In this document: piece by piece, positions 1 through 10,442 of the stretch
Position numbering within the stretch: the stretch's first letter is position 1
How the letters are laid out: each line of letters begins with the position of its first letter
Source: Enoplolaimus lenunculus
Lineage: Eukaryota; Nematoda; Enoplea; Enoplida; Thoracostomopsidae
DNA length: 64,000 bases
Assembly: GCA_030248215.1 (NCBI GenBank)
Contig: JASANG010001152.1
Span: 38,495 to 102,494, forward strand
Reading direction: 5' to 3'
Translations under genes and position numbers: made by a program
The notes under the pieces: generated by a model
Told to the model about the DNA's origin: nothing
What the model saw: the letters and a program-made list of their open reading frames with translations, nothing else
The model's database searches: none

Positions 1-424
1 CTTAATAAAGCTGTCAGTTGGCTGATATCCTTGGATTGCGTGGGCGTATAACTTCGGCGTTTCATATCCGCTGTAGATTATAAAGTTTGGTGTTACGCTG
101 AAGTAGAGGTAAATGCTCTTAACTTCAATAAAACATTCCCAAAACGGTCGTGTTATTAACGCCTTCTGTACGACATTTAATAATGTTAGAGCTTTCGAGT
201 TGTTTCGGAGCGAGCGTCAATTAACATTCAAAACGACAATTTTGTTTAAATATCATATTTTAGAGTTTTTTAAATTACATAAAGTTATCGTATAACCGTA
301 ACACAACTGTTCTGCAATCGAGTTGAACTTAAAGACAAAGCATATAGACGTTAAATTGAAAATGTTTTCATTAAACAAAATATGACACAAATAATATTGA
401 ACACAAGCGATAAAATATTCGTTC

Positions 425-650
425 TAAGCTCGTATTGTCAACTACGTGCAGCACCTATAACCGCTGAAAAAACGTTTCAAACTGGCCAATACCCGCAGTT
501 CCAGGTATCAAAATTTGTTTAGAAGTAAAGCAAATCAAACTTGAAAAATGTGCTGATATTCGGTGCTGGCCATGTTCTAACAAGACCGTTTACCAACTGG
601 TGATATTTGCTAAATACATTTGAGAATATGGTCCGTAGTGTTAAATATGA
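425..650. repeat. family-K inverted-repeat MITE, degraded
   Basis: Left end resembles CTCGTATTGTCAACTACGTG with AGCACCTATAACC. The right end ACCAACTGGTGATATTTGC then ACATTTGAGAATATGG is its approximate inverse. Same family as 45900-46101 and 50081-50306. Confidence 0.45.
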
Positions 651-999
651 AAAAATGAAATGTAAAATGTTAGTCAAACGCACACTAATAATACTATTGT
701 TTTCGAAAACGCGATGTTTATAGTGCACGCCTGAACCGGTAATCATCATTCTCATTTCCATCGAACTTACAGCGCTTACTACATTCGGAGTCCTAATGTT
801 AGATTGTTTCAGAAAAAAGCTGTGTAGTCAATGTATTGGAAGCTGTCCCGCACGCCCTTATAATTTAGGTCCCTTACTGCGTCCCAAAACAACCCCTTCC
901 CAGCTAAAAATTGATAGCTTGTGTTTGTTTTGGGATTTTGGAATTTCGGGATTTTGTGATTTCAATAGAATTCGTCGCAAACAATTCCTTGGGTATGGC

Positions 1000-1650
1000 T
1001 AAGGCTTAGGTTTAGGATTAGGCAAGGCTCCGTATAAGGTTTAAATTTAGGCAAGGCGCCGTCTTCGGCTTGGATGAATTAGGCGTTTACGCGTATGATC
1101 AAGCGTAACTTGAGATATAGACTTAAAAAGTACCTTAGCCAAAGAAGTTTAGGTTTTAACTTTGGCTACAGCTTAGGCTTAGGCGTAGGCTTAGACTTTT
1201 GGAGCAGGCTTTGAATTTAAAAAACATAGATTGGTCCGCCAATGGTATACGCTTAGGCTATGCAGAGGCTTGAGGAATAGGCTTTGGTTTGAACAGACAA
1301 GATATTAATTGACCCTTGCACTAAATCTTGTCTTAGGTTCGGCTGAGGCTTTAGGGATAGGCTATGGTTTAAACACAGATTAAATCTCAAATGACCTTTG
1401 CACTAAATCCTATGCTTGGGCTCAGATTTAGCCTTAGGCATGAGCTTAGGATTAGACTTAGGCTTAGGAGCAGGCTTTGGTTTATGCATAATTAGACCGA
1501 AAATGGCATAGGATTAGGCTTAGGTTTTGGCTGAGGCTTTAGAAGTAGGCGTTGGTTTAAACATAGATTAGACCGTAAATGGCAAATGCTGAGGTTTAGG
1601 CTTACCCTGATCCTTTAGAAATAGGCTTTGGTTTATACATCGATTAGATC
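1000..1650 (+). repeat. degenerate TTAGGC-rich domain
   Basis: About 650 bp rich in GGCTTAGG/TTAGGATTAGGC variants, with internal longer repeats in which AGGCTTTGGTTTA(A/T)ACAT followed by AGATTAGACCG(A/T)AAATGGCA recurs near 1220, 1345, 1470, 1550 and 1630. It looks like an old, amplified TTAGGC-type block rather than single MITE copies. No gene seen in it or in 651-999. Confidence 0.6.
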
Positions 1651-2211
1651 TTAAGTCGAAACGCATATTGGGCTCAAATGCGCATTTCACATAAACGTAA
1701 ATTGTTTGCATATGAATTATGCAGTGTATATCACACATCCTCTGTGGCATATGTGAATCACTACAAATTCCAGGGACGGATCCAGAAATTTCTGCCAGGA
1801 CGTCGCGCAGTATGCAAAATGACGAAACCTCGCGAAGGAGAATACAAACACAATTTTATTACTAAATGTTGCAGATAAATTAGTTGTTATTGCAGTTCGC
1901 AGGTTGGGAATGCGATCCCTGTTGGAGCCGTTTCCCCATATGAATCTTCCATTGACAAGTGGCTATGGTGCTTTTGGATCCAAGCAATATAATTTCAACA
2001 GTAAATATGGTGGTCTATTTCTGTTTATTATGCATTGACGACAAAACACTGAAAGTGAATTTTAGTTTAATTATTGACACACCTGGAATTTTAAAACTCC
2101 AATTTTACAGACAAATATTAGCTTCTCGTCTATATATAATTTCTGTATTTGGAAATTCGGAATATTTGAGATGATATCCGCGGAGAAATGACAGGTCTTT
2201 TGCTTCGCATC
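1651..2211. other. no gene or clear repeat recognised
   Basis: Unique-looking AT-rich intergenic sequence. Short open frames here have no recognisable motif. Confidence 0.4.
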
Positions 2212-2374
2212 AAGCTTGTAACCAAGGGGGGGCAGGAGGCGCTCAGACCCCTTGGAACTATTTCGGCCCCCCTAGAACATTTTCAACCTTGATTGTAAGT
2301 CATTGAAAACCTATAAATGCCCCTCCTGAAAATTTTTTAGCCCCCCTAGCGAGGTGAGCTGGCTACGGGCCTGC
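2212..2374 (-). mobile_element. family-E hAT-like MITE
   Basis: About 160 bp from the degraded left end near TAACCAAGGGGGG to GTGAGCTGGCTACGGGCCTG, with the family's internal GCTCAG, CAACCTTGATTGTAAGTCA and GCCCCTCCTGAAAATTTT blocks. Other copies at about 16108-16265, 18398-18560, 20830-20990, 26370-26515, 30305-30385 (partial), 36190-36356, 41740-41850, 42727-43028, 49244-49413, 50312-50440, 51178-51355 and 56215-56360. Confidence 0.7.
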
Positions 2375-2420
2375 TTCGCATACGTGTGCATAAGTACCCG
2401 CAGGGAGATAGAAGGGATAA

Positions 2421-2517
2421 ACTGCAAAAATGGTGAGTTAAATTGGCTCTCTCCGAAATTGGCTTTTCCGGACTACACAAACTGAGTCAAAATTCAACTC
2501 CGCCAGAGTCATTCTTT
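2421..2517 (+). mobile_element. family-A foldback MITE, truncated copy
   Basis: CTGCAAAAATGGTGAGT, then GGACTACACAAACTGAGTCA and CTCCGCCAGAGTC, the left half of the family seen whole at 4703-4912. The second arm is missing. Confidence 0.75.
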
Positions 2518-2567
2518 GAAACCTCCCAAAACAAACGTTTGGCTACGCTTTCGGTGATTTTCAGCAT

Positions 2568-2743
2568 TGGCTGATGTAAAAATCAGCGACGGACAGTTTT
2601 TCGCGGGACTGCAATATAGTAAGCTAAATCTTTTGACTAATTTTTTGCTTAGGCTTAGGCTTAGGCATAGTCTTATCCTAACGTATAGACTTAGGCTTGG
2701 AAATATGCTCATACTACGCCCTTGTTTCATACCTACATTGGCC
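2568..2743 (+). mobile_element. family-C MITE with TTAGGC core
   Basis: Ends resemble GGCTGATGTAAAAATCAG and ACCTACATTGGCC. Internal markers of the family are CGGGACTGCAATA, AGCTAAATC, three TTAGGC units (GCTTAGGCTTAGGCTTAGGC), a spacer, more TTAGGC variants and GAAATATGCTCATACTA. The same order is seen in about ten copies in the window. Confidence 0.75.
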
Positions 2744-3147
2744 GTAGCATTGAATACAGCTTTGTTCCATATCACTACATCGGCCGCAGCTTTTTAGAGT
2801 AAATATACGCGTTTCAAGTTTTCGCCAGCAATTTGTATAAATTTTCAAACAGAATTTATACTCGTTTTTGAGTCAATAAAAATGGAGAGTGGTAGCTAGC
2901 ATAAGTGGTAACTAAAATTAATAAAATGTTTTTGTACTTTTAGTTTTTATTTAAACTTGCAGAATTTGAAAATGTGCAGATAGCTTGGTTTATACAAACC
3001 ATTGGGCATGTCATGTTTTACGATGGAATATTGTCGTATTTTACTTAACGCTGTATATCAATCTCACCAATTCCCCCCCATAGTTTATGGCTGTAGCCCT
3101 AACATCAAGATTTATTTCCTTTATCATATCGATTGTAGTAAAAATAG
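2744..3147. other. no gene or clear repeat recognised
   Basis: AT-rich intergenic sequence; nothing supported. Confidence 0.35.
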
Positions 3148-3807
3148 CAGTGCGTAAAACCGGATATCCGTTTTAGTTTCCGGTAAAAATCGGTGTCCGT
3201 TTGTGTTATTTTTACTATCCGTTTACATCCTGGTAAATGGTGCTGTATGAGACGTCATTGCGATAACATAATAGTGATGGTCTCCGAGAAAAAATCCACA
3301 AATTTGAGTGACGATACTTTCAAATATCGCTGCTTGACTCAAATTTCAAACCATGTATTTTATACGTATAATTGTAGTTTTGCAAACCCTACAATTTGTT
3401 GTTTTTTGTGTTCATGAAACGCTAAATTTACGTGTTCGTTTCGAAATTTATGACCACAGGAGACAAAATGTATATATCTACTGAATATACTTGTTTATTT
3501 TTAGAGCGTTACTATATTTTTAATAGTACAATCGAACGTTTCATGAATTTTTCTGCATTTCAATTGGTTGTTTCAGGATTTCAGTAACTGTCGTTTCACC
3601 TGAACATGGTGGGTGCATCGTTTCCAAATTTAGAAGCAAAAATAATTAAAAGTGCACGGTGTCAACGGGTAGCAACCTAAACCTACGGAAAAAAATGTAA
3701 TCTATAATCTAATCCTACTCTTTTATAGACCCACCAGAATCCTGGACGCCTCGTAAAGTAACATGGCCCGCAATAATTAACGGAAACGGATATCCGGTTG
3801 CACCCTG
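3148..3807. mobile_element. inverted-repeat element with ACCGGATATCCG ends (family I-like)
   Basis: Left CAGTGCGTAAAACCGGATAT, right ATATCCGGTTGCACCCTG: inverse ends of about 20 bp that start CAG and end CTG, a hAT-like pattern. No clean 8-bp target duplication was found. Inner ORFs have no transposase motif that I recognise. Confidence 0.55.
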
Positions 3808-4339
3808 TTTAAGTGCACAAGTAAAAAGATGATTATGCTTATAATAAGTTATGGCCGTTGTGAGCAGTGCCGCCGGAAGCGCCCCCAAACTACCCAATTG
3901 GGAGGGGCGATGCTTGGGGACCCACTTTGGCAAACTAAAATTTTTTCGCTGACCACGAAGTTATTTAGAGTTGGAAACATTTTATTGGGGTTCCCTCGGA
4001 CCTGTCTGGGGGAGGGCGACCATCTTAACTCTGGCCCTGGTTATGAGATACAAATTAACACTGGCCTTGCTGAAAAATGTCATTTAAAACATAAAAGAAA
4101 ATGAAAATGCACAAAAATAAATAATTTTCACAACAAATTTAAGTGTTTGCGTTTAAATTCATCCTCTTGTTGATCAAATTTTAATACCAGATCATAAAAT
4201 GTGCTACGTACTGCGCGTTTCTGTTTGAATGACCTCCAAAACTTTATAGGTGTACGGCACCATAACCAGGTATTGTTATTAGTGGGGGATTCATGAAAGG
4301 TAAAATTTGCTAACAAACATATTTTAACCTTTTAAGCTT

Positions 4340-4498
4340 ATGTATAGAACAGGGCCGTAACCGTTGTATAAGCATAATCATAAGCCTAAACTAAGTCTGA
4401 GCCTAAGCCTAAGCGTAAGCAAAACAATTAGTCCAAAGCTTAAGCTTACTCCATTGCAGCCCCTCGGAAAAACGTTTCGCCCCTGATCTTTACATGGG
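4340..4498 (-). mobile_element. family-C MITE with TTAGGC core
   Basis: Reverse-orientation copy: TGTATAGAACAGGGCCGTAA at one end, CTGATCTTTACATGGG at the other, with GAGCCTAAGCCTAAGCGTAAG, CCAAAGCTTAAGCTTACTC and GAAAAACGTTTCGC between. Confidence 0.8.
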
Positions 4499-4702
4499 TC
4501 TCATTGTCAAAAATATTCGGCTGGCATGTGAAGATACTTGTAGATAAGTGGCCTGCGCCCCCTCATTATTTCTCGTAATTGTGAAATACTCTGCAAACGA
4601 CTTTAGTGGGGTAATACCATGATTTTCTTGACAACTCGTTTCCCGGACATCCTCTCGCTTGACAACTGGTTAAGGCTAAACGTAAACGTAAGCATAATTC
4701 TA

Positions 4703-4912
4703 CACTGCAAAAAATGGTGAGTCAAATTGACTCATTCCGAAATAGGCTCTACGGGACTACACAAACTGAGTCGAATTCGACTTCGAAAGCGTCAAATCTG
4801 ACTCACTGAGTCTCACTCTTTGACTCTGGCGGAGTCGATGTTGACTCAGTTTGTGTAGTCCCGTAGAGTCTATTTCGGCGGAAGTCAATTTTACTCATCA
4901 TTTTTTGCTGTG
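4703..4912. mobile_element. family-A foldback MITE, complete
   Basis: 210 bp, almost a perfect hairpin. Begins CACTGCAAAAAATGGTGAGT and ends CTCATCATTTTTTGCTGTG. Each arm contains GGACTACACAAACTGAGTC and AATAGGCTCTACGG. TA stands at both flanks (4701-4702, 4913-4914), consistent with a TA target. Confidence 0.85.
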
Positions 4913-6138
4913 TAAGCCTGATTCTGAATTTAATGGTTAGACCCAGATTGTCAAATCGACGAGATTTCGCATTACCGGTTGTGTCGGTCGACGCGTTGCT
5001 GTGCAATGAATTGTCAGAATACCGTAAACCAGATAGGCCAATCACCCTTCTCAGCTTAGTTGATTTTTTATGTTGCGCTACACTGGATTCTAATCACCCT
5101 ATCGGTTCTGGTTATGCGTTGCAAATTTTGTTGCATATTTTTATTAATAAACAATCGCACAGCCAACCGTCAGAAATTTCTAGATCCGCCACTGCTTCGA
5201 TCGACTATAATCTCCGACCTGTACTGCATTATTACAATAAAATTCTATTGTTCTTCTTAGTTGCACATTCAGAGATATTATATTTACGCTAAAATTTTGT
5301 TGTAAATTCCTCTTAAATCCCTTTGCGTGCGTTTTATATACAGAGTAAAACGAGAAAATTATTTCAAATTTCAGGATGTTTTGTTCAGAAAAAGCTTTTA
5401 TTTAAAGTTGAAGCAACAACAATAATGGTGGTGTACTTAACACACAGTTTGCGTTCTGTCTATAACACGGTCTTGACGCGTTGTCTGTACTGTTTGTCTA
5501 GACATATCAGTTTTCCGGACCAAATAAACATTTAGGTGCCGGATACTGAATCGAATGGTGCTCTCAAACACAGGCTTGCATGCACTGTTGAACCAGACTG
5601 TAACTGAAATTTTTTCATTAACCCTTTCTCGCATGAATATCTTCAATTTAGGTTGAGATCCACATCCAAGCTTGGATTTAAATACGGCAGTCTCGGTTGT
5701 AGTGCGTTTTCACTGCTCGTATACTATCAAAGTTTAGAGCTCAATACAGCACAGACGTTGGCAGACCAAAGTGAGATGTGGGTAAGGTTTTTTACCCGAC
5801 CCGCGCTTTACCCAAGCAAATAAATTTTCTTACCCGCGGGTTTATCACACTGAAAAGATCTACCCACGACCCACCTATTACACGCGCCTGAAGTCAAACA
5901 AGTGTTTTAAAGATCGCTGGTGATTTGTACTTTAATAAAGGTTTCCGTTATAGCTCCAATGAATTTTACGCATGAAAGCTTACTAGAAACAACAAAGGTT
6001 CAAACCCAAATAATAATAAAGCACAGAACTTTTGCTTTTTCACCGCTCACTGACTAGCTCAGTTAACAGCGTATGTTGCACACCTTAACGCTTAAAAGGT
6101 TGGCACGGGTAAAAACTGTTAATTTTTAACCCGCTTAA

Positions 6139-6401
6139 CCCCTTCTCACATTGAGTTGCCTGTAGGCAACTCAGCGCAGTGTATATACGTTAAATAGTAT
6201 ATATCGCACTGTGTTAAACAATTGCAACACGTATACATAGTACTAAATCCCCACAAGCCGTGAGAGCCCCCTCGGGCTCGAACGTCACGCTCCGATAGCT
6301 GAGTGGTGATGGTATACGCCTCCCACCCCAGTCACTGGAGTTCGGATCCTAGCATAAAAGTAGGTCACAGGGGAAATAGAAAATATTCATGTGAGAAAGG
6401 G
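6139..6401. mobile_element. piggyBac-like MITE with tRNA-like core, inside family N
   Basis: TTAA at 6135-6138 and 6402-6405 flank a 263-bp unit beginning CCCCTTCTCACATT and ending ATGTGAGAAAGGG, the CCCTTT-type inverted ends and TTAA target of piggyBac-like transposons. A second left end of this type (TTAACCCTTTCTCGCATGA) is at about 5620. Confidence 0.75.
6294..6362 (+). repeat. tRNA-like sequence (A and B box) within the MITE
   Basis: TAGCTGAGTGGTGATGG resembles a tRNA A box and GGAGTTCGGATCC a B box at nearly normal spacing, but a full cloverleaf could not be drawn. A diverged copy with GTATGGTAAACGCTTCCCAG and AAGTTCGAATC lies at 56715-56815, also ending GATTAA, so this is repeat DNA, not a single tRNA gene. 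Confidence 0.5.
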
Positions 6402-6766
6402 TTAATACAAATCTTTACCGGCAGGTATACCCGCGGTTAAAATTTCTTACACGACCCGCGTTTACCAGCGAGTAAAATTCCACTCTGTAGCAGACCTCGG
6501 GATTGTAAGCAGGAAGTTTAAATCAACCATGTGGCTCAGAAAGTCCTAGAAGCGAACACATGCAGCAACAAATACTTAAATAAAGCACAGTTATCTTATA
6601 TAAGTCATTAAGGTCGATTTGCCCTGGAAACATCCTATTTGCTTTAAGATGTTTGTTACTGAATTGTAATAAAACTATACAATGCTTAGATAAATTACCT
6701 CCACTTGTCGTGTTTGGATCCGATGCTTGGCCTCGTGGGTTCAGGAATTGTCTCATACGTGGCTGG

Positions 6767-7276
6767 GCCAATGTACAGAACAGAGCCGCAACAGTAGTAG
6801 TATAAGCATATTCATAAACATAAGCCTATGCCTTTGCGTAAGCGGATGACTAAACTTATACCTAAACCTAATCGTCAGGGTACAACCGTTTTGCCGGAGG
6901 TTCCGGCATCTCGGTAGTAAAATTTTGCGTAATTTTGCAAAATTTATCTGTTTAGCGCGTATCGTTTGACTTTTGTCACAATTTTCAGGAAAGAATTTGC
7001 GAAATTTCGCCATGAAATTAGCGTAAAACCAAACAACTTAACAACATATTGCAGATATTGGCTAAAATTAACTAATTAATCATCATTTTTACTACCTAAT
7101 TTCACCTCACCTCCGGCACCGGCTGCCGCTCCGGCAAGTTTCGTTGACCTCCGGCTCCGGCGTATTTCCCCTCCGGTTGCACCCTTCTACTCGTAAGCAA
7201 AACAACTAGTCTAAAGCTTAATACTCTATTGCAGTCCCGAGGAAAAACGTTCCGCTCCTGCTATTTACATCGGTCG
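6767..7276 (-). mobile_element. family-C MITE split by a hAT-like element
   Basis: Left part GGGCCAATGTACAGAACAG with GTAGTATAAGCATATTC and CTAAGC-type repeats; right part AGTCTAAAGCTTAATACTC, GAAAAACGTTCCGCTCCTG and TTTACATCGG. The halves are separated by the family-I insertion. Confidence 0.75.
6876..7186. mobile_element. family-I hAT-like element nested in family C
   Basis: Starts CAGGGTACAACCG, ends CCGGTTGCACCCTT. Flanks CTAATCGT (6868-6875) and CTACTCGT (7187-7194) match at 7 of 8 positions, a hAT-type 8-bp duplication. GCCGGAGGTTCCGG and CTCCGGCACCGG arms make it largely palindromic. Confidence 0.75.
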
Positions 7277-7766
7277 GTGGTGGGTAGGCTATTGCCGACC
7301 CCTTCTTTTTAGTGTTTTTTTTACGAAAAGTGTACAATAGTTTTATTTACAAAACTACAAATGAAATTTTATTTAGCGTACAAGGGCGTGGACGACAGGG
7401 ACAGGACAGACTGGGGGTACAGAATTTTAGTTTTACATTCTGTATGCAATATGTATTGTGTTTTAGTAGTGCACTATACGGTGTGCGTTTTAAATTTCAA
7501 TATTTAGTGGCGCATAAAAGTTGTCTTCATACAGCGAGTTTTCTTCAACGGCGCATCGTACACAGCGCCATAACCAGGAACCGGTAGTAGAACAGCGTGA
7601 TTTATATTTTAGGCAAGAAAACGTTTCCTAACATAAAATTCTTTTAATTCTGGGACTGACTGCAGGAATATACGGTGTTGGCCTCGGCAAGTGTCGGTAT
7701 TTGGCTGGCCTCAGTCTCGTTTTCTGAGTCTCGATAGGTTTCAAACCAATACTAAACGGACAAAAA

Positions 7767-8018
7767 CACTGTAAATTTCAGTGAGTTGATTTTAACTCAG
7801 AATGAGTTGAATCACTCAGTCTGAGTTAGGACTATCATAACTCAGAATTTTGAGTTTATTCAATTCAATCTGAGTTAATTTATCAACTCACCCATAGTCA
7901 ACTCAACTGAGAGCGAGAATCAAATCAACTCAGAGTGAGTTAATTTATACTGATTTTAATTCAGAAATAACTAACTCGCTAGCTGAATTGATTAATCAAC
8001 TCATTGGAATTTACAGTG
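7767..8018 (+). mobile_element. family-B foldback MITE
   Basis: 252 bp, begins CACTGTAAATTTCAGTGAGT and ends ACTCATTGGAATTTACAGTG. Full of AACTCAG/CTGAGTT words. It lies inside J-like sequence (7650-7766 resembles 47775-47845). Confidence 0.8.
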
Positions 8019-9816
8019 AAGTTGCCATTTTTCTGCTCCAGCATTGACAATAAAACGGATTGGTCAGTCGTATTTTTTGAGAAAAAATAAAATTTTGCAG
8101 TGGGTTTTTGTTCAAACATAAATTAACCGGCATTTCTGAGCAGATACATCAATTATTTGTTATGTTGGAACAACAACATAGACGTATGAAAATACATTCA
8201 AATCCTTCGTTAGAAAGAATTTTTTCTTTTTATTTTCGGTAACGGTCCAAAATTGAATGGGACGAAAGTCAGAAGTTTCGGTTTCCGTTGTTGGTTGTTT
8301 GATTTTGACAGCCCATATTTTTGAATGGACGTTAACACAACCCTGTAACAGCATGGTGCTATGGAAGGTAAAAAATACCGCAGCCAGAGGTCGATTTTCT
8401 GCCGGAGCCGGAGGCAGATCTGATCGACCGCTGGTTTCGGCAATCTTTTCCGAAGTTTCAAGCAACTTCGGTATCGAGTTTTCTCAAGATGTTTCCTGCC
8501 TTTCGAAAGTTATGTATATATTAAATAAACTGTGAAGTTCAGTTCATTGGAAGGAGGGTATGTATACAATCACAATGTATCCACTAGCGGATCCAAAGGG
8601 CGCCGCGGAGTGGAAGCCTCCCGTCAAAAACTTTTTTTGTGATAAAATGGTTGACAAAGTACGTTTTTTGCAATTTTTTCACCTTAGAAAATTGGTTTGT
8701 AAAAAACACGTATTTTTCCTCTCAGAATTTTATTGTGATAAAATGATAAACCGTATCTTGCAGTTTTTCCGCTGCAAATGTCATACATAGCATACAGTAA
8801 AAATTGCGCTTCATAAAACATATGCCAGCCCGCCTCTTCCCCGCGTCAGAGAGCTCTGGATCCGCCTCTGCGTCTATCCGTTCCCGGCCCACTATAACTA
8901 CTATATAAGCCTGCTTAGTGCTTATTTAGTATAAGCCATAAATTTAAGCATAATTCTATTACGCCAACCCTAGAGTTTCCAAGTTTCTAACCGTTTTCTT
9001 GTCTCCCACTTGGTAGACTTGAATTCTTGACATGAGCCCCTTCCCTTGTACATGCCCGTGTTTGATTGCAGTTGCACGAAATATTGCACATATTTCGTGA
9101 ACGATATTTGAAGCTACAAGATGTGACACGGTTTTCTCTACCCCCATCTCTCTCGCTCGCTCGATCGCTCACCCCGTTGTCCCATGTATCTTTCGCTTTT
9201 CTTGTGCGAAAATTTTCTTTCAGTCTCGATCCATGTACACCACAAAACGATGTACATATATTTCTTTTAAATCGCCCGTGTGCATTGAAAAGTACACTCT
9301 TAACGTTAAACTATTCAATTTACTATAACTGCGCCTGTAGTCACAGTCTGCGGACGTATACGAGAAGGATAAGGGGTGACATATCTCGTTCCGTAATGTC
9401 TCGGAGCTTCTGATGGTTGTGACGATAACCTTTTGCCCAGTACAGGCTCAAGTACTTTTTCTCGCTTGCTCACAAAAAAATAAAAATGAGGTTATAGTCT
9501 CCCGAAATGATATCCTGGCTGTGCTACTGAATTTTATATTCGTATAGTATCGACACGAACTTTTACACATACTGCACTCTCATTGGCACTGACAGAAGTT
9601 GTTGTCTGTTTTGAACAAAAGTGCGTACAATCTTTTATATTTCGCGTTTTTACTTTATATTATTTTGTTTTGGTTCGTATTGTTAATAACGAAGTTTTGT
9701 TAATATTTTCAAAATAACAAATCCAAATTGAGTCTAACCACCGTTGCAATATATAACCAGGAAATTATATCTTGAATTTTGTAACTATTTGTATTTGTAG
9801 CGCGAATGAGAATCAC
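8019..9816. other. no gene recognised
   Basis: Contains a short family-I-like piece (about 8390-8450, GCCGGAGCCGGAGG), J-like sequence around 8225-8280 and otherwise unique AT-rich DNA. Open frames here lack motifs. Confidence 0.35.
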
Positions 9817-9963
9817 GACAATTCGTCGCCCGACAACTCGTCGACTGGCAACTTGTAATTCGAAATTTTTCAGTTCGTCGCCAACCATTATACTTAGAAT
9901 TAAATCTAGACTTAGGATTACGCCTAGGACCATGATCAAGTTTATTAATAGTCTTCCAGCCAC
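9817..9963 (+). mobile_element. family-D MITE, right end lost
   Basis: GACAATTCGTCGCCCGACAA at the left, then GGCAACTTGTAATTCGAAAT and a TTAGG-like core (GACTTAGGATTACGCCTAGG). The inverse right arm is not seen. Confidence 0.6.
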
Positions 9964-10225
9964 GTAGCAATTAAACTAAAACAACATCCAAGGAAATGGC
10001 TAAAGATGTTCTTATTCGAACCACACCTTCACTCGCAGAAATATCTTCTCAACAGCTTATATACCCGTGTACAAGTTTATTAACCCATGATCCACCTTTT
10101 ACCGCAAGCAGTCGTAGATATGGCCAACTGAGAACCAGCAAATTTCAAAACCAGTCGTTAATCCTGGAAACAACCATTTAACGAGTTGTTTTGCAAGCAA
10201 AGCGAGCTTTTAAGTAATTTTAGTA

Positions 10226-10442
10226 CACTGCAAAAAATGCTGATTCAGACTCTCTTCGAAATACACTTTTCGGGACTACACAAATTGAGTCAAAATTCGA
10301 TTCCGCTACAGTCAAATTTGACTCAATGAATCGCTCAGTGAGAGTCGAATTGGACTCTGGCGGAGTTGAATTTTGACTCAGTTTGTGTAGTCCCGAAAAG
10401 CCTATTTCGCAGAGTCAATTTGACTCACCAGTTTTTGCAGTG
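10226..10442. mobile_element. family-A foldback MITE, complete
   Basis: 217 bp, CACTGCAAAAAATGCTGATT to ACTCACCAGTTTTTGCAGTG, with GGGACTACACAAATTGAGTC and its inverse in the arms. TA on both sides (10224-10225, 10443-10444). Confidence 0.85.

Larger units (their letters stand above)
5768..6489. mobile_element. family-N inverted-repeat element, split by a piggyBac-like MITE
   Basis: Outer element with imperfect inverted ends (left TTTACCCGACCCGCG, right ACGACCCGCGTTTACC) and internal TTACCCGCGG motifs on both sides of the nested MITE. Flanked by GCAGACC at 5761-5767 and 6490-6496, consistent with a 7-8 bp hAT-type duplication. Confidence 0.6.

Noticed and set aside
6294-6362. Functional tRNA gene
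   Set aside because: Box-like motifs are present but a complete cloverleaf could not be drawn, and the sequence is part of a repeat with a second copy.
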